Shown piece by piece: positions 33,415 to 41,552 of a stretch of DNA of 64,000 nucleotides. The notes under the pieces are model-generated. The model had not been told where the DNA came from, made no database searches, and saw only the letters and a list, made by a program, of their open reading frames with translations. The translations under genes were made by a program, and so were the position numbers. The stretch lies in NCBI GenBank assembly GCA_039920745.1, contig JBDSDD010000064.1, positions 1 to 64,000 of the forward strand, in the 5' to 3' direction. Each line of letters begins with the position of its first letter. Within the stretch, counting starts at the first letter, position 1. Origin of the DNA: Scleromatobacter sp039920745 (GTDB taxonomy: Bacteria > Pseudomonadota > Gammaproteobacteria > Burkholderiales > Burkholderiaceae_C).

Positions 33415-34338
33415 TCAGGGCCGGTCGCGACCCTCATGCGCGGGTGCGTACGCGGCGTGCACGAGGCGCTGCTCCTCGACCGGCGTGCGGCCGAACAGGC
33501 GCTTGAACTCCCGGCTGAACTGCGACGCGCTCTCGTAGCCGACGCGGCTCGACGCGCGGCTCGCGCTGACGCCATCCTGGATCATCAGCAGGCGCGCCTT
33601 GTGCAGTCGTGTCGCCTTCAGGTACTGGATCGGCGAGGTCGCCGTCACCGTCTTGAAGTGCGCATGGAACGCGGCGGCGCTCAGATGCACCTCCTGGGCG
33701 AGGGTGTCGATGTCGAGGCGCTGGTGGTAGTCCATGTGGATGCGGTGCAGCGCCTTGGCGATCTGCCCGAAATGGCCGCGCTGCCCTAGCGCCGCGCGCA
33801 ACGCCGGGCCCTTGGCGCCGGTGAGCACGCGGTAGCAGACCTCGCGCACCAGGCTCGCACCGAACAGCTTGGTCTCGACCGGGGAACGCAGCGCGCGCAG
33901 CAGGCGGATCACCGAGTCGGCCAGCGCCGCGTCGACTGGCGCCGTGGCGACGCTCTCGGCGCCGGGCACGGGATCGAATGTCGGGTCGATGGCCAGCGCG
34001 AGGTCGGCGATCACGGCCAGGTCGAGCTTGACCTTGATGACCAGCAGCGGCTCCTCGGGGGACGCGAAGGTCTCGCCCTCGAACGGCATCGGCACCGACG
34101 CCACCATGAACTGGTGCGCGCCGTACTCGATGATCTGGTCGCCGAAATATCCGCGCTTGCGGCCCTGGCACACGATCACCACGCACGCATCGTGCAGCAC
34201 CGGCGTGCGCGGGAGCGAGCGGTTGGATCGGCCGAAGGCGACGCCTTCCAGCAGCGATGGCGTCATGCCTTCGTTGGGGGCCAACTCGGCCACCAGGGCC
34301 GTCATTTCCGCGCGGGCAGCGGCATCGTCATGCGCCAT
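33415..34338 (-). CDS. AraC-family transcriptional regulator (AraC_N type)
   Basis: This 307-residue regulator has an N-terminal cupin-like AraC_N domain (TPVLHDACVVIVCQGRKRGY; EYGAHQFMVASVPMPFEGE) and a C-terminal double helix-turn-helix (LDIDTLAQEVHLSAAAFHAH; RVGYESASQFSREFKRLFG). Members often control an adjacent, divergently transcribed oxidoreductase gene. Here the divergent neighbour, 415 bases away, is a short degenerate SDR gene (34753-35340), which fits the same arrangement. The ligand is unknown. Confidence 0.92.
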   Translation of the reverse strand: MAHDDAAARAEMTALVAELAPNEGMTPSLLEGVAFGRSNRSLPRTPVLHDACVVIVCQGRKRGYFGDQIIEYGAHQFMVASVPMPFEGETFASPEEPLLVIKVKLDLAVIADLALAIDPTFDPVPGAESVATAPVDAALADSVIRLLRALRSPVETKLFGASLVREVCYRVLTGAKGPALRAALGQRGHFGQIAKALHRIHMDYHQRLDIDTLAQEVHLSAAAFHAHFKTVTATSPIQYLKATRLHKARLLMIQDGVSASRASSRVGYESASQFSREFKRLFGRTPVEEQRLVHAAYAPAHEGRDRP

Positions 34339-34752
34339 GGCGCTCCTTCCAGAGCTTGTTCAGTGGAACGAACTCTAAAGGAACAGGCCAGGAACCAGAA
34401 CCCGTAGAGTCCTATTCGCCGCATCGATCAGAGTTTTAGGCAAGAAGTCTGGAGTTTCAGGACTTCACTCCCGCGCCCGACCTTCCTAAACTGCGTTCAC
34501 CCGGCCTCGAAAGAGATCGGCGCGTGCGACCTCCCGGCCGCCCTGCGACCCGGCCCTCCGAAGCGGCCGCGCAGCGAGACGACGCGCCCTTCCCGCCTGC
34601 GACGAGCCCGGGTCGCATCACCCAACGCAGGCGCCCGTCCTCCACGGGCCGTGACGCCACCGAGCTGCCACGCCGAGACCCCATTGAATGTCCGACGCCG
34701 GTTGGCGCGCGCCCTCCGGCGCAGCCGTCGGCATGACCGCCCCTTCGAGGAG
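34339..34752. other. Intergenic region between divergent AraC regulator and SDR genes
   Basis: This stretch of about 414 bases includes an AT-richer part (34360-34450) next to the regulator, a likely promoter/operator zone, and a GC-rich part closer to the SDR gene. Open frames crossing it have no plausible protein content. I could not identify a clear operator repeat. Confidence 0.4.
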
Positions 34753-35340
34753 ATGATGATGATTCGACAAACTTGGTTCGTGACCGGCGCGGCGTCGCAC
34801 CTCGGCGCCGGCATCGTGCGCCAGGCGCTGGTTGCCGGCCACCAGGTCGTCGCCACGGACGCCGACCCGATCGCGGTGCTGCGCCGCGTGGGCAAGGTGG
34901 CCGACGAACGCCTTCTCGCGCTGCCGCTGGACGAGGTAGACGCCTGCGAGGTGGGCGCCGCGGTGAAGGCCGCGGTGGCGCGCTTCGGCGGCATCGACGT
35001 GCTGGTCCACGGCGCCGCGGCATGCAGTCCGCACACCGAATTCGACACGCCCGTCCCACCGCGCGACTTCAGCGCCTCGGTGCGTTCGCTGTTCAACGTG
35101 ACGCGCGGCGTGCTCGAGGCGATGCGCGAGCAGGGCGCCGGCCGCATCCACCACCTGGTGCCGGCGCCGGACAAGGCGCGCGGCCCGATGCTTTTCTCGA
35201 TCGCCGGGTTTTGCGAGGCGGTGGCGGCGGACGTCGCGCCATTCGGCATCGAGGTGACGCCGGTCGCCGCGCATCTGGCGATGGCGCTGCTGAAATCAGC
35301 GTCGGGATCGGACCGGGACGAGCAACTCGCGGCGGCCTGA
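34753..35340 (+). CDS. Short-chain dehydrogenase/reductase-like protein, shortened and lacking the catalytic Tyr-Lys
   Basis: This 195-residue protein has the SDR cofactor motif TGAASHLGAGI near its start and an acidic loop (ATDADPI), then a FGGIDVLVHGAAA strand in place of NNAG. Where an active SDR has Ser, Tyr-x-x-x-Lys, this one reads LVPAPDKARGPMLFSIAGFCEA, so the Tyr and Lys are absent. The C-terminal half of a usual 250-280-residue SDR is also missing. It is thus probably not a normal reductase: a decayed gene, or a binding protein. Three ATG codons in a row (34753, 34756, 34759) follow a GAGG ribosome site. Confidence 0.72.
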   Translation: MMMIRQTWFVTGAASHLGAGIVRQALVAGHQVVATDADPIAVLRRVGKVADERLLALPLDEVDACEVGAAVKAAVARFGGIDVLVHGAAACSPHTEFDTPVPPRDFSASVRSLFNVTRGVLEAMREQGAGRIHHLVPAPDKARGPMLFSIAGFCEAVAADVAPFGIEVTPVAAHLAMALLKSASGSDRDEQLAAA

Positions 35341-35474
35341 CCCGCCCGGCTCATCCCCTGAGCCTGTCGATCAACACAATGGGTTGGTGGCTGCAATCCT
35401 GCCTCCACCGCGCCCGCGGCAGCCCTCAAGACGGGCCTGCGGGCGCAACAAGAACCATGCTCAGGGGAATATTC

Positions 35475-36107
35475 ATGAAGAACAAATCGATGGCCGCAAG
35501 CGGCCTGGCGCTCGCCTTGCTCCAGGCTGCGATGGCCGCGCACGCGAATCCGACGCCGGTCCAGACCGTGGTCAAGCCGACCAGCGACGGCTCGCTCTAC
35601 GTCTGCACGGGCTGCAACACCGTGTCGGACGGCGCATACGTGCTCGCCAGCACCTACATTCAGGGGGACGTCAAGTTCTCGATGGCCGGGCTGGTCGGGC
35701 CACAGTCCCAGGTGCTGCTCACGCTCAATCCGTACGCCGAGCCGCTGTTCGGCAAGGACGTGGCGGTATACGGCTACGGCACCTCCATCGCGGCGCTCGA
35801 CGCCTCGGACGCCAATGCGGGCACGTACCTCGGCACGCTGGCGCTGCCAGCCAACCTCGGCTACGGCCAGGACGCGAGCTTCGACGTCACGAACTTCGTC
35901 AACAGCGTGAGGTCGGCGTACGTGGCGTTCAACCTGCGCACGACCGGCACGGACGTCTTCAGCTCGCTCGAATACAACTACGGCCACCCGTCCGAGTTGC
36001 TGGCGACCGCGGCCGCCGTGCCCGAGCCGGCCAATGCGTCGCTGATGCTGGCAGGCGCGCTGGCCGCGATCGCGGGCCTGACGGCGCGACGACGACGCGT
36101 GACGTGA
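35475..36107 (+). CDS. PEP-CTERM sorting-signal exported protein
   Basis: This 210-residue protein has a signal peptide (SGLALALLQAAMAAHAN) and a C-terminal sorting tag: the VPEPANAS motif, a hydrophobic helix (LMLAGALAAIAGL) and a basic end (TARRRRVT). PEP-CTERM proteins are cut by an exosortase and linked to extracellular polysaccharide or the surface. The central part is beta-rich (SYIQGDVKF-like strands, FDVTNFVNSVRSAYVAF), resembling a jelly-roll domain, without a catalytic motif. No exosortase gene lies in the window. A GGGAA ribosome site precedes ATG 35475. Confidence 0.85.
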   Translation: MKNKSMAASGLALALLQAAMAAHANPTPVQTVVKPTSDGSLYVCTGCNTVSDGAYVLASTYIQGDVKFSMAGLVGPQSQVLLTLNPYAEPLFGKDVAVYGYGTSIAALDASDANAGTYLGTLALPANLGYGQDASFDVTNFVNSVRSAYVAFNLRTTGTDVFSSLEYNYGHPSELLATAAAVPEPANASLMLAGALAAIAGLTARRRRVT

Positions 36108-36170
36108 TCACTCGCCCTGCGTCGACCGCGAGACGCGGTGCCGCTGGGTCACGAGCGCCGATCGGCCGTC

Positions 36171-36983
36171 TCAAAGCTTGCGATGGCGCAACGCCGGCAG
36201 TTGCACGCGCACCTGCTCGATGCGCTGGCGCGACAGCTCGGCGAGCGCGATGCCCTCGCCTTCGCCGCCGTCCAACGCCAGCGACAGCACCTCGCCCCAC
36301 GGGTCGATCACCACGCTGTGGCCGAACGTGCGGCGACCGTTCTCGTGCGTGCCGCCCTGCGCGGGCGCGACGACGTAGCACTGGTTCTCGACGGCGCGGG
36401 CGCGCAGCAGCAGCAGCCAGTGGGCCAGGCCGGTGGTGTAGGTGAACGCGGCGGGCACGAACAGCACGTCGCATGGCGGACGCATCAGCCCGCGGTACAG
36501 CTCGGGGAAGCGCAGGTCGTAGCACACCGACAGGCCGGCGCGCCAGCCGTCGTGCTCGAACGCGACCGGCGTGTCGCCGGGCTCCAGCACGCGGGCCTCG
36601 TCGTAGGACTCCTTGCCGTTGTCGAACGCGAACAGGTGGATCTTGTCGTAGCGCGCCAGGCGCGCACCGTCTGGGCCGTACACGCAGCACGCATTGCGCA
36701 CGCGGCCGGGCGTCTTCGCGTGGATCGGCAACGTGCCACCGATCAGCACGACGCCATGCTGGCGCGCGGCGTCGGCGAGGAAGCGCTGGAGGGGGCCGTC
36801 GCCATCGGCCTCGGCGACGAGCAGCTTGGCGTCGTCGCGCAGGCCCATCAGGCAGAAGTATTCGGGCAGCGCGATCCACTGCGCACCGGCCTCGGCCGCC
36901 TGCGCGATGAGGCGGCCAGCGGTGGCCAGGTTGCGCTCGACGTCGGGCGTGGAGACGGTCTGGATGGCGGCGAATTTCGTCAT
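36171..36983 (-). CDS. Carbon-nitrogen hydrolase, Nit1/Nit2-like (deaminated glutathione amidase type)
   Basis: This 270-residue amidase has the nitrilase catalytic triad: Glu41 (LPEYF), Lys114 (YDKIHLF) and Cys154 (SVCYDLRFPELY). The last block is typical of the Nit1/Nit2 branch, which hydrolyses deaminated glutathione or omega-amides. It lies 54 bases after yhdP in the same direction; downstream of yhdP is the usual place for this gene in betaproteobacteria. Branch assignment is good; the exact substrate is inferred. Confidence 0.9.
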   Translation of the reverse strand: MTKFAAIQTVSTPDVERNLATAGRLIAQAAEAGAQWIALPEYFCLMGLRDDAKLLVAEADGDGPLQRFLADAARQHGVVLIGGTLPIHAKTPGRVRNACCVYGPDGARLARYDKIHLFAFDNGKESYDEARVLEPGDTPVAFEHDGWRAGLSVCYDLRFPELYRGLMRPPCDVLFVPAAFTYTTGLAHWLLLLRARAVENQCYVVAPAQGGTHENGRRTFGHSVVIDPWGEVLSLALDGGEGEGIALAELSRQRIEQVRVQLPALRHRKL

Positions 36984-37037
36984 GGCGATTCCTTGCGTTG
37001 ATGCCAGTATCCGCCGCCGCTCGAAACCGTAGGCCGC

Positions 37038-40000
37038 TCAGGGCGCCGGCTGCGCGAGTGCGCCGGAAGCGGCGGACGCCGCGGCGCTGGCCTCGTTGGC
37101 GCGCGCCGCCGAAGCCGCGGCGGCGGCCGCCGCGACCGCGGCCTTGTGCTCGACCTGGTCCACCTTCGGATCGGCCCAGGTGCCGGTGACGTGCAGCTCG
37201 CGCGTGCCGGCCTCGGTGAGCGGGCTGCGCAGGAACAACTGCGCGAGGAAGGTGCCGATGCCGATCACCGGGTTGATGGCCGCGTAGGCGAGCGACGCGG
37301 CGCCGGCGTTGATCTCGGGCACGATGATCACGTCAAGATCCTGCGTCTCGGCCTTCAGGTCGGCGCGGCCGGACATCAGCACCGCCGCCGTGACGCTGCG
37401 CATGCGGAAGTCCTGGGTGGTGGCCACGCCGTGGTCGATCAGCACGTCGCCGGTGACGTTGTCGAAGGCCAAGCCTTCCTGGAACAGGTCGCGGAAGTCG
37501 AGCGTGAAGCGGCGCGGTATCGACTGCAGGCTCAGCACGCCCAGCAAGCGGCCGGCGCCGGCGTCGACCTTGAGGAACTGGCCTTCGTCCAGCGTCAGGC
37601 GCAGCTTGCCGGCGAGCGTCGGGGTGTCGAGCGCCAGCGGCGAACCCGTCCACGTGACCGAACCGGCCAGCTTGCCTTTGCCCTTCTTGAGCACCTCGCC
37701 CAGGCCGAGACGCCCCAGGAAAGCACCCGAATCGGCGAGCTCCAGGTCGAAGTCGAGCGCCATGTGGCGCACCGGCGCGCCGCTCCAGCGTCCGCTGCCG
37801 CTGAACCTGGCCTCGGGCGTGGTCAGCGCGAACTTGGTGAGGCGCCAGTCACGGGCGCCCGACTGCAGCGTGGCCGCGACCTCCAGCTTGCCCAGCTTCC
37901 TGGCGTTGAGCTCGAAGTTGTCGACGACGATGTCGAGCGCCGGCACGGTGTTGGTGGGCGACTGCTCGGCCGGCGTCGCCGGCGCGGCGGACGGGGCGCC
38001 GGTGTCGGCGTCAATGTCGCGCGAATCGAGCGCCAGCCGATCCAGGCGCGCGAACAGCTCCGCGCCGCGACGCGGCGTCTCGGGACGGTACTCGACGACA
38101 CCCTTGGTCTGGTCGGACACGATGTTGGAGCGCCAGACGTTGTCGCCCGCGGCCATCACCTGGGCCAGCATCACGTCGACCTTGCTGAGGTGGCGGCCGC
38201 CGATGAACAGGTCGGGCGTCTTCAACACCGCCGCGCTCGGCACGTAGCTGATGCCCATCTCGTCGTTGGCCGCAGCGGCGGGTCCCGCCGCCGCCGCGGC
38301 ACCGGGCGGGTTGGCGGACAGGCCACGCCAGAACGCGAGCCAGGCGTCGCCGTTGAACGACGGGCCGTGCAGCACCAGGATGCCGCCCGGCTGCAGCGGC
38401 GGCAGGGGCGTGCCGATGGCGTACGCGGCGCGCAGCGGGCGCGGCGTGTCGCCGGAGCGGTCCCGCAGCACCTCGGCCTGCAACAGCGTGCCTTGCGGCT
38501 GCGCCAGCTCCACGCGCAAGGTGTCGCGCGGCCGGCCCTCGTCGAACGCCACGGTGGTGGACACACTCAACGGCCACGTCGCGTCGGCGGGCTTGTTCAG
38601 CGGCGCCGGCAGCGTCAGGCCCAGGCCGGTGAGCGGGCTCGTCAGCGCGAACTCGGTCTGGCCCTTGGCCACGCCGATCTTGAGCTTGTAGGTGGACTGG
38701 CCGCTCACGTGCGAGGCCAGGCGCACCAGCACCGGCTCGTCGGCCACCTGGCGCAGGCCCTCGGCGCTGACCGTGCCCTGCGCATCGAAACGCAGGTTGC
38801 CGTCGGGCTGGCTGCCGCCATCGAACGTGGTCTCGCCGCCGAGCGTGCGCGCGTGCCCGCCGGTGACGCTCACGCTCTTTTCGGTGAAGGCGATGCGGGC
38901 CTGCGTGTCGGTGAGCGGAGGCTGCCCCGGAACCAGGCGCACCTCGTTGTCCGCCAGCGTCAGCGTGCCGTTGACGCTGGTCTGGTCGGCGTGTTGCAGC
39001 GGGATGCTGAGCGCCAGGTCGAGGTTGGCATGGCCACTCGCGCTGGCCGTGGCCAGGCCGTTGTGCAGCCAGCCGCCGACGGGCGACTGCGCGACGTAGC
39101 GCAGGAAGTCCGTCATCGGGCCCGTGACCTGGCCATGCAGCGCCAGCGTGGGCTGGTCGTACAGCGACTTGAAGCCGCCGTTGACGTCGTGCAACACCAG
39201 GTTGCCCATGTGGCCGGTGGCGTCGCGGATCTCGAGCGCGCCGCGATCGAGGATCACCTGGCCGGCCACCTGCGTGAAGATCGGCCATGGCGTCGGCGCG
39301 CGCGTGCCGTCGTCGGCGCGCGTGCCGGGCACGTAGTCGAGGTCGACGCCACGCACGCGGCCGTCGATGTGGAAGTCGCCGTCGTGCATGCGCACATACG
39401 GGAACGCGGCCAGGTCGCCACGCACGTTGAAGCGGACGTTGTCCATCTCGCCTGCGGAGAACGCCGCCGCGAGGTAGCTGCGCGTGCTGTCCAGGCCTTG
39501 CTGCGGCAGGTAGCGCGCGAGGCGGGCCGCGCGGGCGTGGATCAGCCGGCCCTTGAGGTCGATCTCGCCGGGGAAGCGCCGGCCGCGGCCGAACTGGCTC
39601 GCCGCGGCGGAGGCTGGCGCGGCGGCGACCCGGCCCGCGCCGGGTCCGCTGTGCCACTGCAGTTGCAGCTCGCCTTCGGCGTCGGCGTTGGCGAAACGGA
39701 CGTCCTCGAACGTGACCGCGATCGCCGCCGGCTGCGTGGCGTCGCGTGGCGTGGCGATCGTCCAGTTGGCAGTGGCGGCGAAGCGGTCGAACGGGATCAC
39801 GGGCTCCTCGAACACGCCGGGCAGCTCGATGCTGCCGCCGTCGAGCGCAAGCCGCGCGCTGCCGCCCTTCTCGTTGGCGTCGACGGTCACGTTCGCGTTG
39901 CGCCAGCCGGGGCGGCCGTTGCGCGCGCCTTCCGCAACCGCACCGGCGGCCATCGAGAAACCGGTGACGCCAGCGGTAACGCGGTAGACGCCGGGCGCAG

Positions 40001-41408
40001 CAAGCGGGCCCGACCAGCGCGCATCGAGCCGGCGCACGACGCCTTCGGGCTGGAAATCGCCCAGCCACTGCTGCGCCACCGGCGGCAGCGGCAGCGCGGC
40101 GGCAAGACGGCGCATCAGCGTCAGGTCGAGGTGGTCGGCCGACAGTTCGCCACCGGTGACGGGCAACAGGTCGTCCCAAGGCACGGTGCCGGTGGAGGTC
40201 GACGCCGGCGCGGACGCGGCCAGCGCGCGGCCTTGCGCCTCGGCCAGCGCCTTTTCGCGCGTGTAGCTGACGTAGGCGTGGCGGCCGATCTTCATCACGA
40301 CGCTGCGCTGCACCTGTTGCCAGGACACGCGCATGTCGCCAGCCGGCCAGACGACGCCGGCGGCAGTCTCGAAGCCGAAGTGCTCGGCCGACAGCGCGAC
40401 GCCGGCCGGGTCGCGACTGGCCGTCAGGCGGCCGCCCGCGTGCGCGATCGCCAGCGGCTCGACCGCGGGCGACAGGCGCACGCCGACGTTGGTCAGCGCG
40501 ACGTCGGCGGTGGCCGAGCGCCAGTGGTTGTTCTGGAAGTCGAGCCACAGGCGCAGCGACCCCTGGCCGCCGTCGAGCTCGAACGGCAGGTCGACATGGC
40601 GCTTGAGCTGCGCGACGTCGCCGCGCGGCAGGTCGGCGTAGAAGGTGCCGGTCCAGCGGCGCCAGTCGCCAGCGTAGGAGAACAGGGGCTGGCGGCAGCG
40701 CGCGCGCAGCGTCACGCGATCGCCCCATGCGGCGGGCGGCGTGGCGTCCGCACGCATGTCGTGCGAGCGCAAGCCGTTGCGCAGCACGATGTCGACGTCG
40801 GTGAGCTCCAGCGCGGGGGCGTTGCGCTGTTCGTCGATCCAGCGCACGGCGCCGTGGCGCAGCACGATCTCCTCCTGGCTGAAGAACCAGTCGAGCGTGG
40901 CGGCTTCATTCGCGCTGGACACGGTGGCGCGGGCCGCCAGGTCGAGACCGCCGACATGCAGGTGGCCGGCAGCGTCGCGCCGCACCAGCAGGCGCGCGTC
41001 CTCGATGTAGAGCTGTGCCAGGCGCGGTGCCAGCACGATCAGCGAACGCGCCGACAACGCCGCCGACACCCGCGGCAGTCGCAGCGCCTCGGTGCCGGAG
41101 GCGTCGCGCAGCACGACGTCGCGCAGGTCCAGCGCGGGGATCCAGCCCGACGAGCGCACGCTGATGCTGCCGATGTGCACCGGAACCCCTACCGCGCGAC
41201 TGGCATGGCGTTCGATCTCGGGGCGCCAATCTTCGATGTGCGGCAGAATCCCCCACTGAAGAGTCAGCCAGGCGAGCACGAGCAGGCACAGCACGGACAG
41301 GCCGGCGTAGACCACGGCCTTCCAGGCCAGTTGGAGCGCGCGCCGCCACGGCATGAAGCGCAACCGTCTGGCGACTGGATCGAAAAATGCGCTCAGTTGC
41401 AATCTCAT
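37038..41408 (-). CDS. yhdP: YhdP-family AsmA-like envelope protein (DUF3971)
   Basis: This 1456-residue protein has one N-terminal transmembrane helix (VVYAGLSVLCLLVLAWLTLQWG) and a very long periplasmic part of repeated beta-strands, as in AsmA-like lipid-transfer proteins. Recognisable blocks include PVHIGSISVRSSGWIPALDL near the start, WLHNGLATASASGHANLDL in the middle, and RLLGVLSLQSIPRRFTLDFRDLF and AAINPVIGIGTFLAQLFLR near the end. YhdP, with TamB and YdbH, carries phospholipids between the membranes in E. coli. The C-terminus is an Ala-rich tail. It is divergent from glnE and followed by the Nit gene. ATG 41408 follows the family N-terminus. Confidence 0.9.
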   Translation of the reverse strand: MRLQLSAFFDPVARRLRFMPWRRALQLAWKAVVYAGLSVLCLLVLAWLTLQWGILPHIEDWRPEIERHASRAVGVPVHIGSISVRSSGWIPALDLRDVVLRDASGTEALRLPRVSAALSARSLIVLAPRLAQLYIEDARLLVRRDAAGHLHVGGLDLAARATVSSANEAATLDWFFSQEEIVLRHGAVRWIDEQRNAPALELTDVDIVLRNGLRSHDMRADATPPAAWGDRVTLRARCRQPLFSYAGDWRRWTGTFYADLPRGDVAQLKRHVDLPFELDGGQGSLRLWLDFQNNHWRSATADVALTNVGVRLSPAVEPLAIAHAGGRLTASRDPAGVALSAEHFGFETAAGVVWPAGDMRVSWQQVQRSVVMKIGRHAYVSYTREKALAEAQGRALAASAPASTSTGTVPWDDLLPVTGGELSADHLDLTLMRRLAAALPLPPVAQQWLGDFQPEGVVRRLDARWSGPLAAPGVYRVTAGVTGFSMAAGAVAEGARNGRPGWRNANVTVDANEKGGSARLALDGGSIELPGVFEEPVIPFDRFAATANWTIATPRDATQPAAIAVTFEDVRFANADAEGELQLQWHSGPGAGRVAAAPASAAASQFGRGRRFPGEIDLKGRLIHARAARLARYLPQQGLDSTRSYLAAAFSAGEMDNVRFNVRGDLAAFPYVRMHDGDFHIDGRVRGVDLDYVPGTRADDGTRAPTPWPIFTQVAGQVILDRGALEIRDATGHMGNLVLHDVNGGFKSLYDQPTLALHGQVTGPMTDFLRYVAQSPVGGWLHNGLATASASGHANLDLALSIPLQHADQTSVNGTLTLADNEVRLVPGQPPLTDTQARIAFTEKSVSVTGGHARTLGGETTFDGGSQPDGNLRFDAQGTVSAEGLRQVADEPVLVRLASHVSGQSTYKLKIGVAKGQTEFALTSPLTGLGLTLPAPLNKPADATWPLSVSTTVAFDEGRPRDTLRVELAQPQGTLLQAEVLRDRSGDTPRPLRAAYAIGTPLPPLQPGGILVLHGPSFNGDAWLAFWRGLSANPPGAAAAAGPAAAANDEMGISYVPSAAVLKTPDLFIGGRHLSKVDVMLAQVMAAGDNVWRSNIVSDQTKGVVEYRPETPRRGAELFARLDRLALDSRDIDADTGAPSAAPATPAEQSPTNTVPALDIVVDNFELNARKLGKLEVAATLQSGARDWRLTKFALTTPEARFSGSGRWSGAPVRHMALDFDLELADSGAFLGRLGLGEVLKKGKGKLAGSVTWTGSPLALDTPTLAGKLRLTLDEGQFLKVDAGAGRLLGVLSLQSIPRRFTLDFRDLFQEGLAFDNVTGDVLIDHGVATTQDFRMRSVTAAVLMSGRADLKAETQDLDVIIVPEINAGAASLAYAAINPVIGIGTFLAQLFLRSPLTEAGTRELHVTGTWADPKVDQVEHKAAVAAAAAAASAARANEASAAASAASGALAQPAP

Positions 41409-41552
41409 GAAAAGTTCGGCACGGGGTGGCAGCGCCCCAGACCACAGTGTAGGTGTGCATGACCGGCGCCAATCCGGGCGGCAGGGGGGCATTGTTGCCG
41501 CCTGTTCCTGCAAACTTTTAGTAACAGACGCCCCCGCGGCGCGCGGCCGACC

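Noticed and set aside
37146..41462. A plus-strand open frame of more than 1400 codons opposite yhdP
   Set aside because: It is antisense to a clear family member. Its content is Arg/Gly/Ala/His-rich, typical of the reverse complement of a GC-rich gene, and has no recognisable domain.
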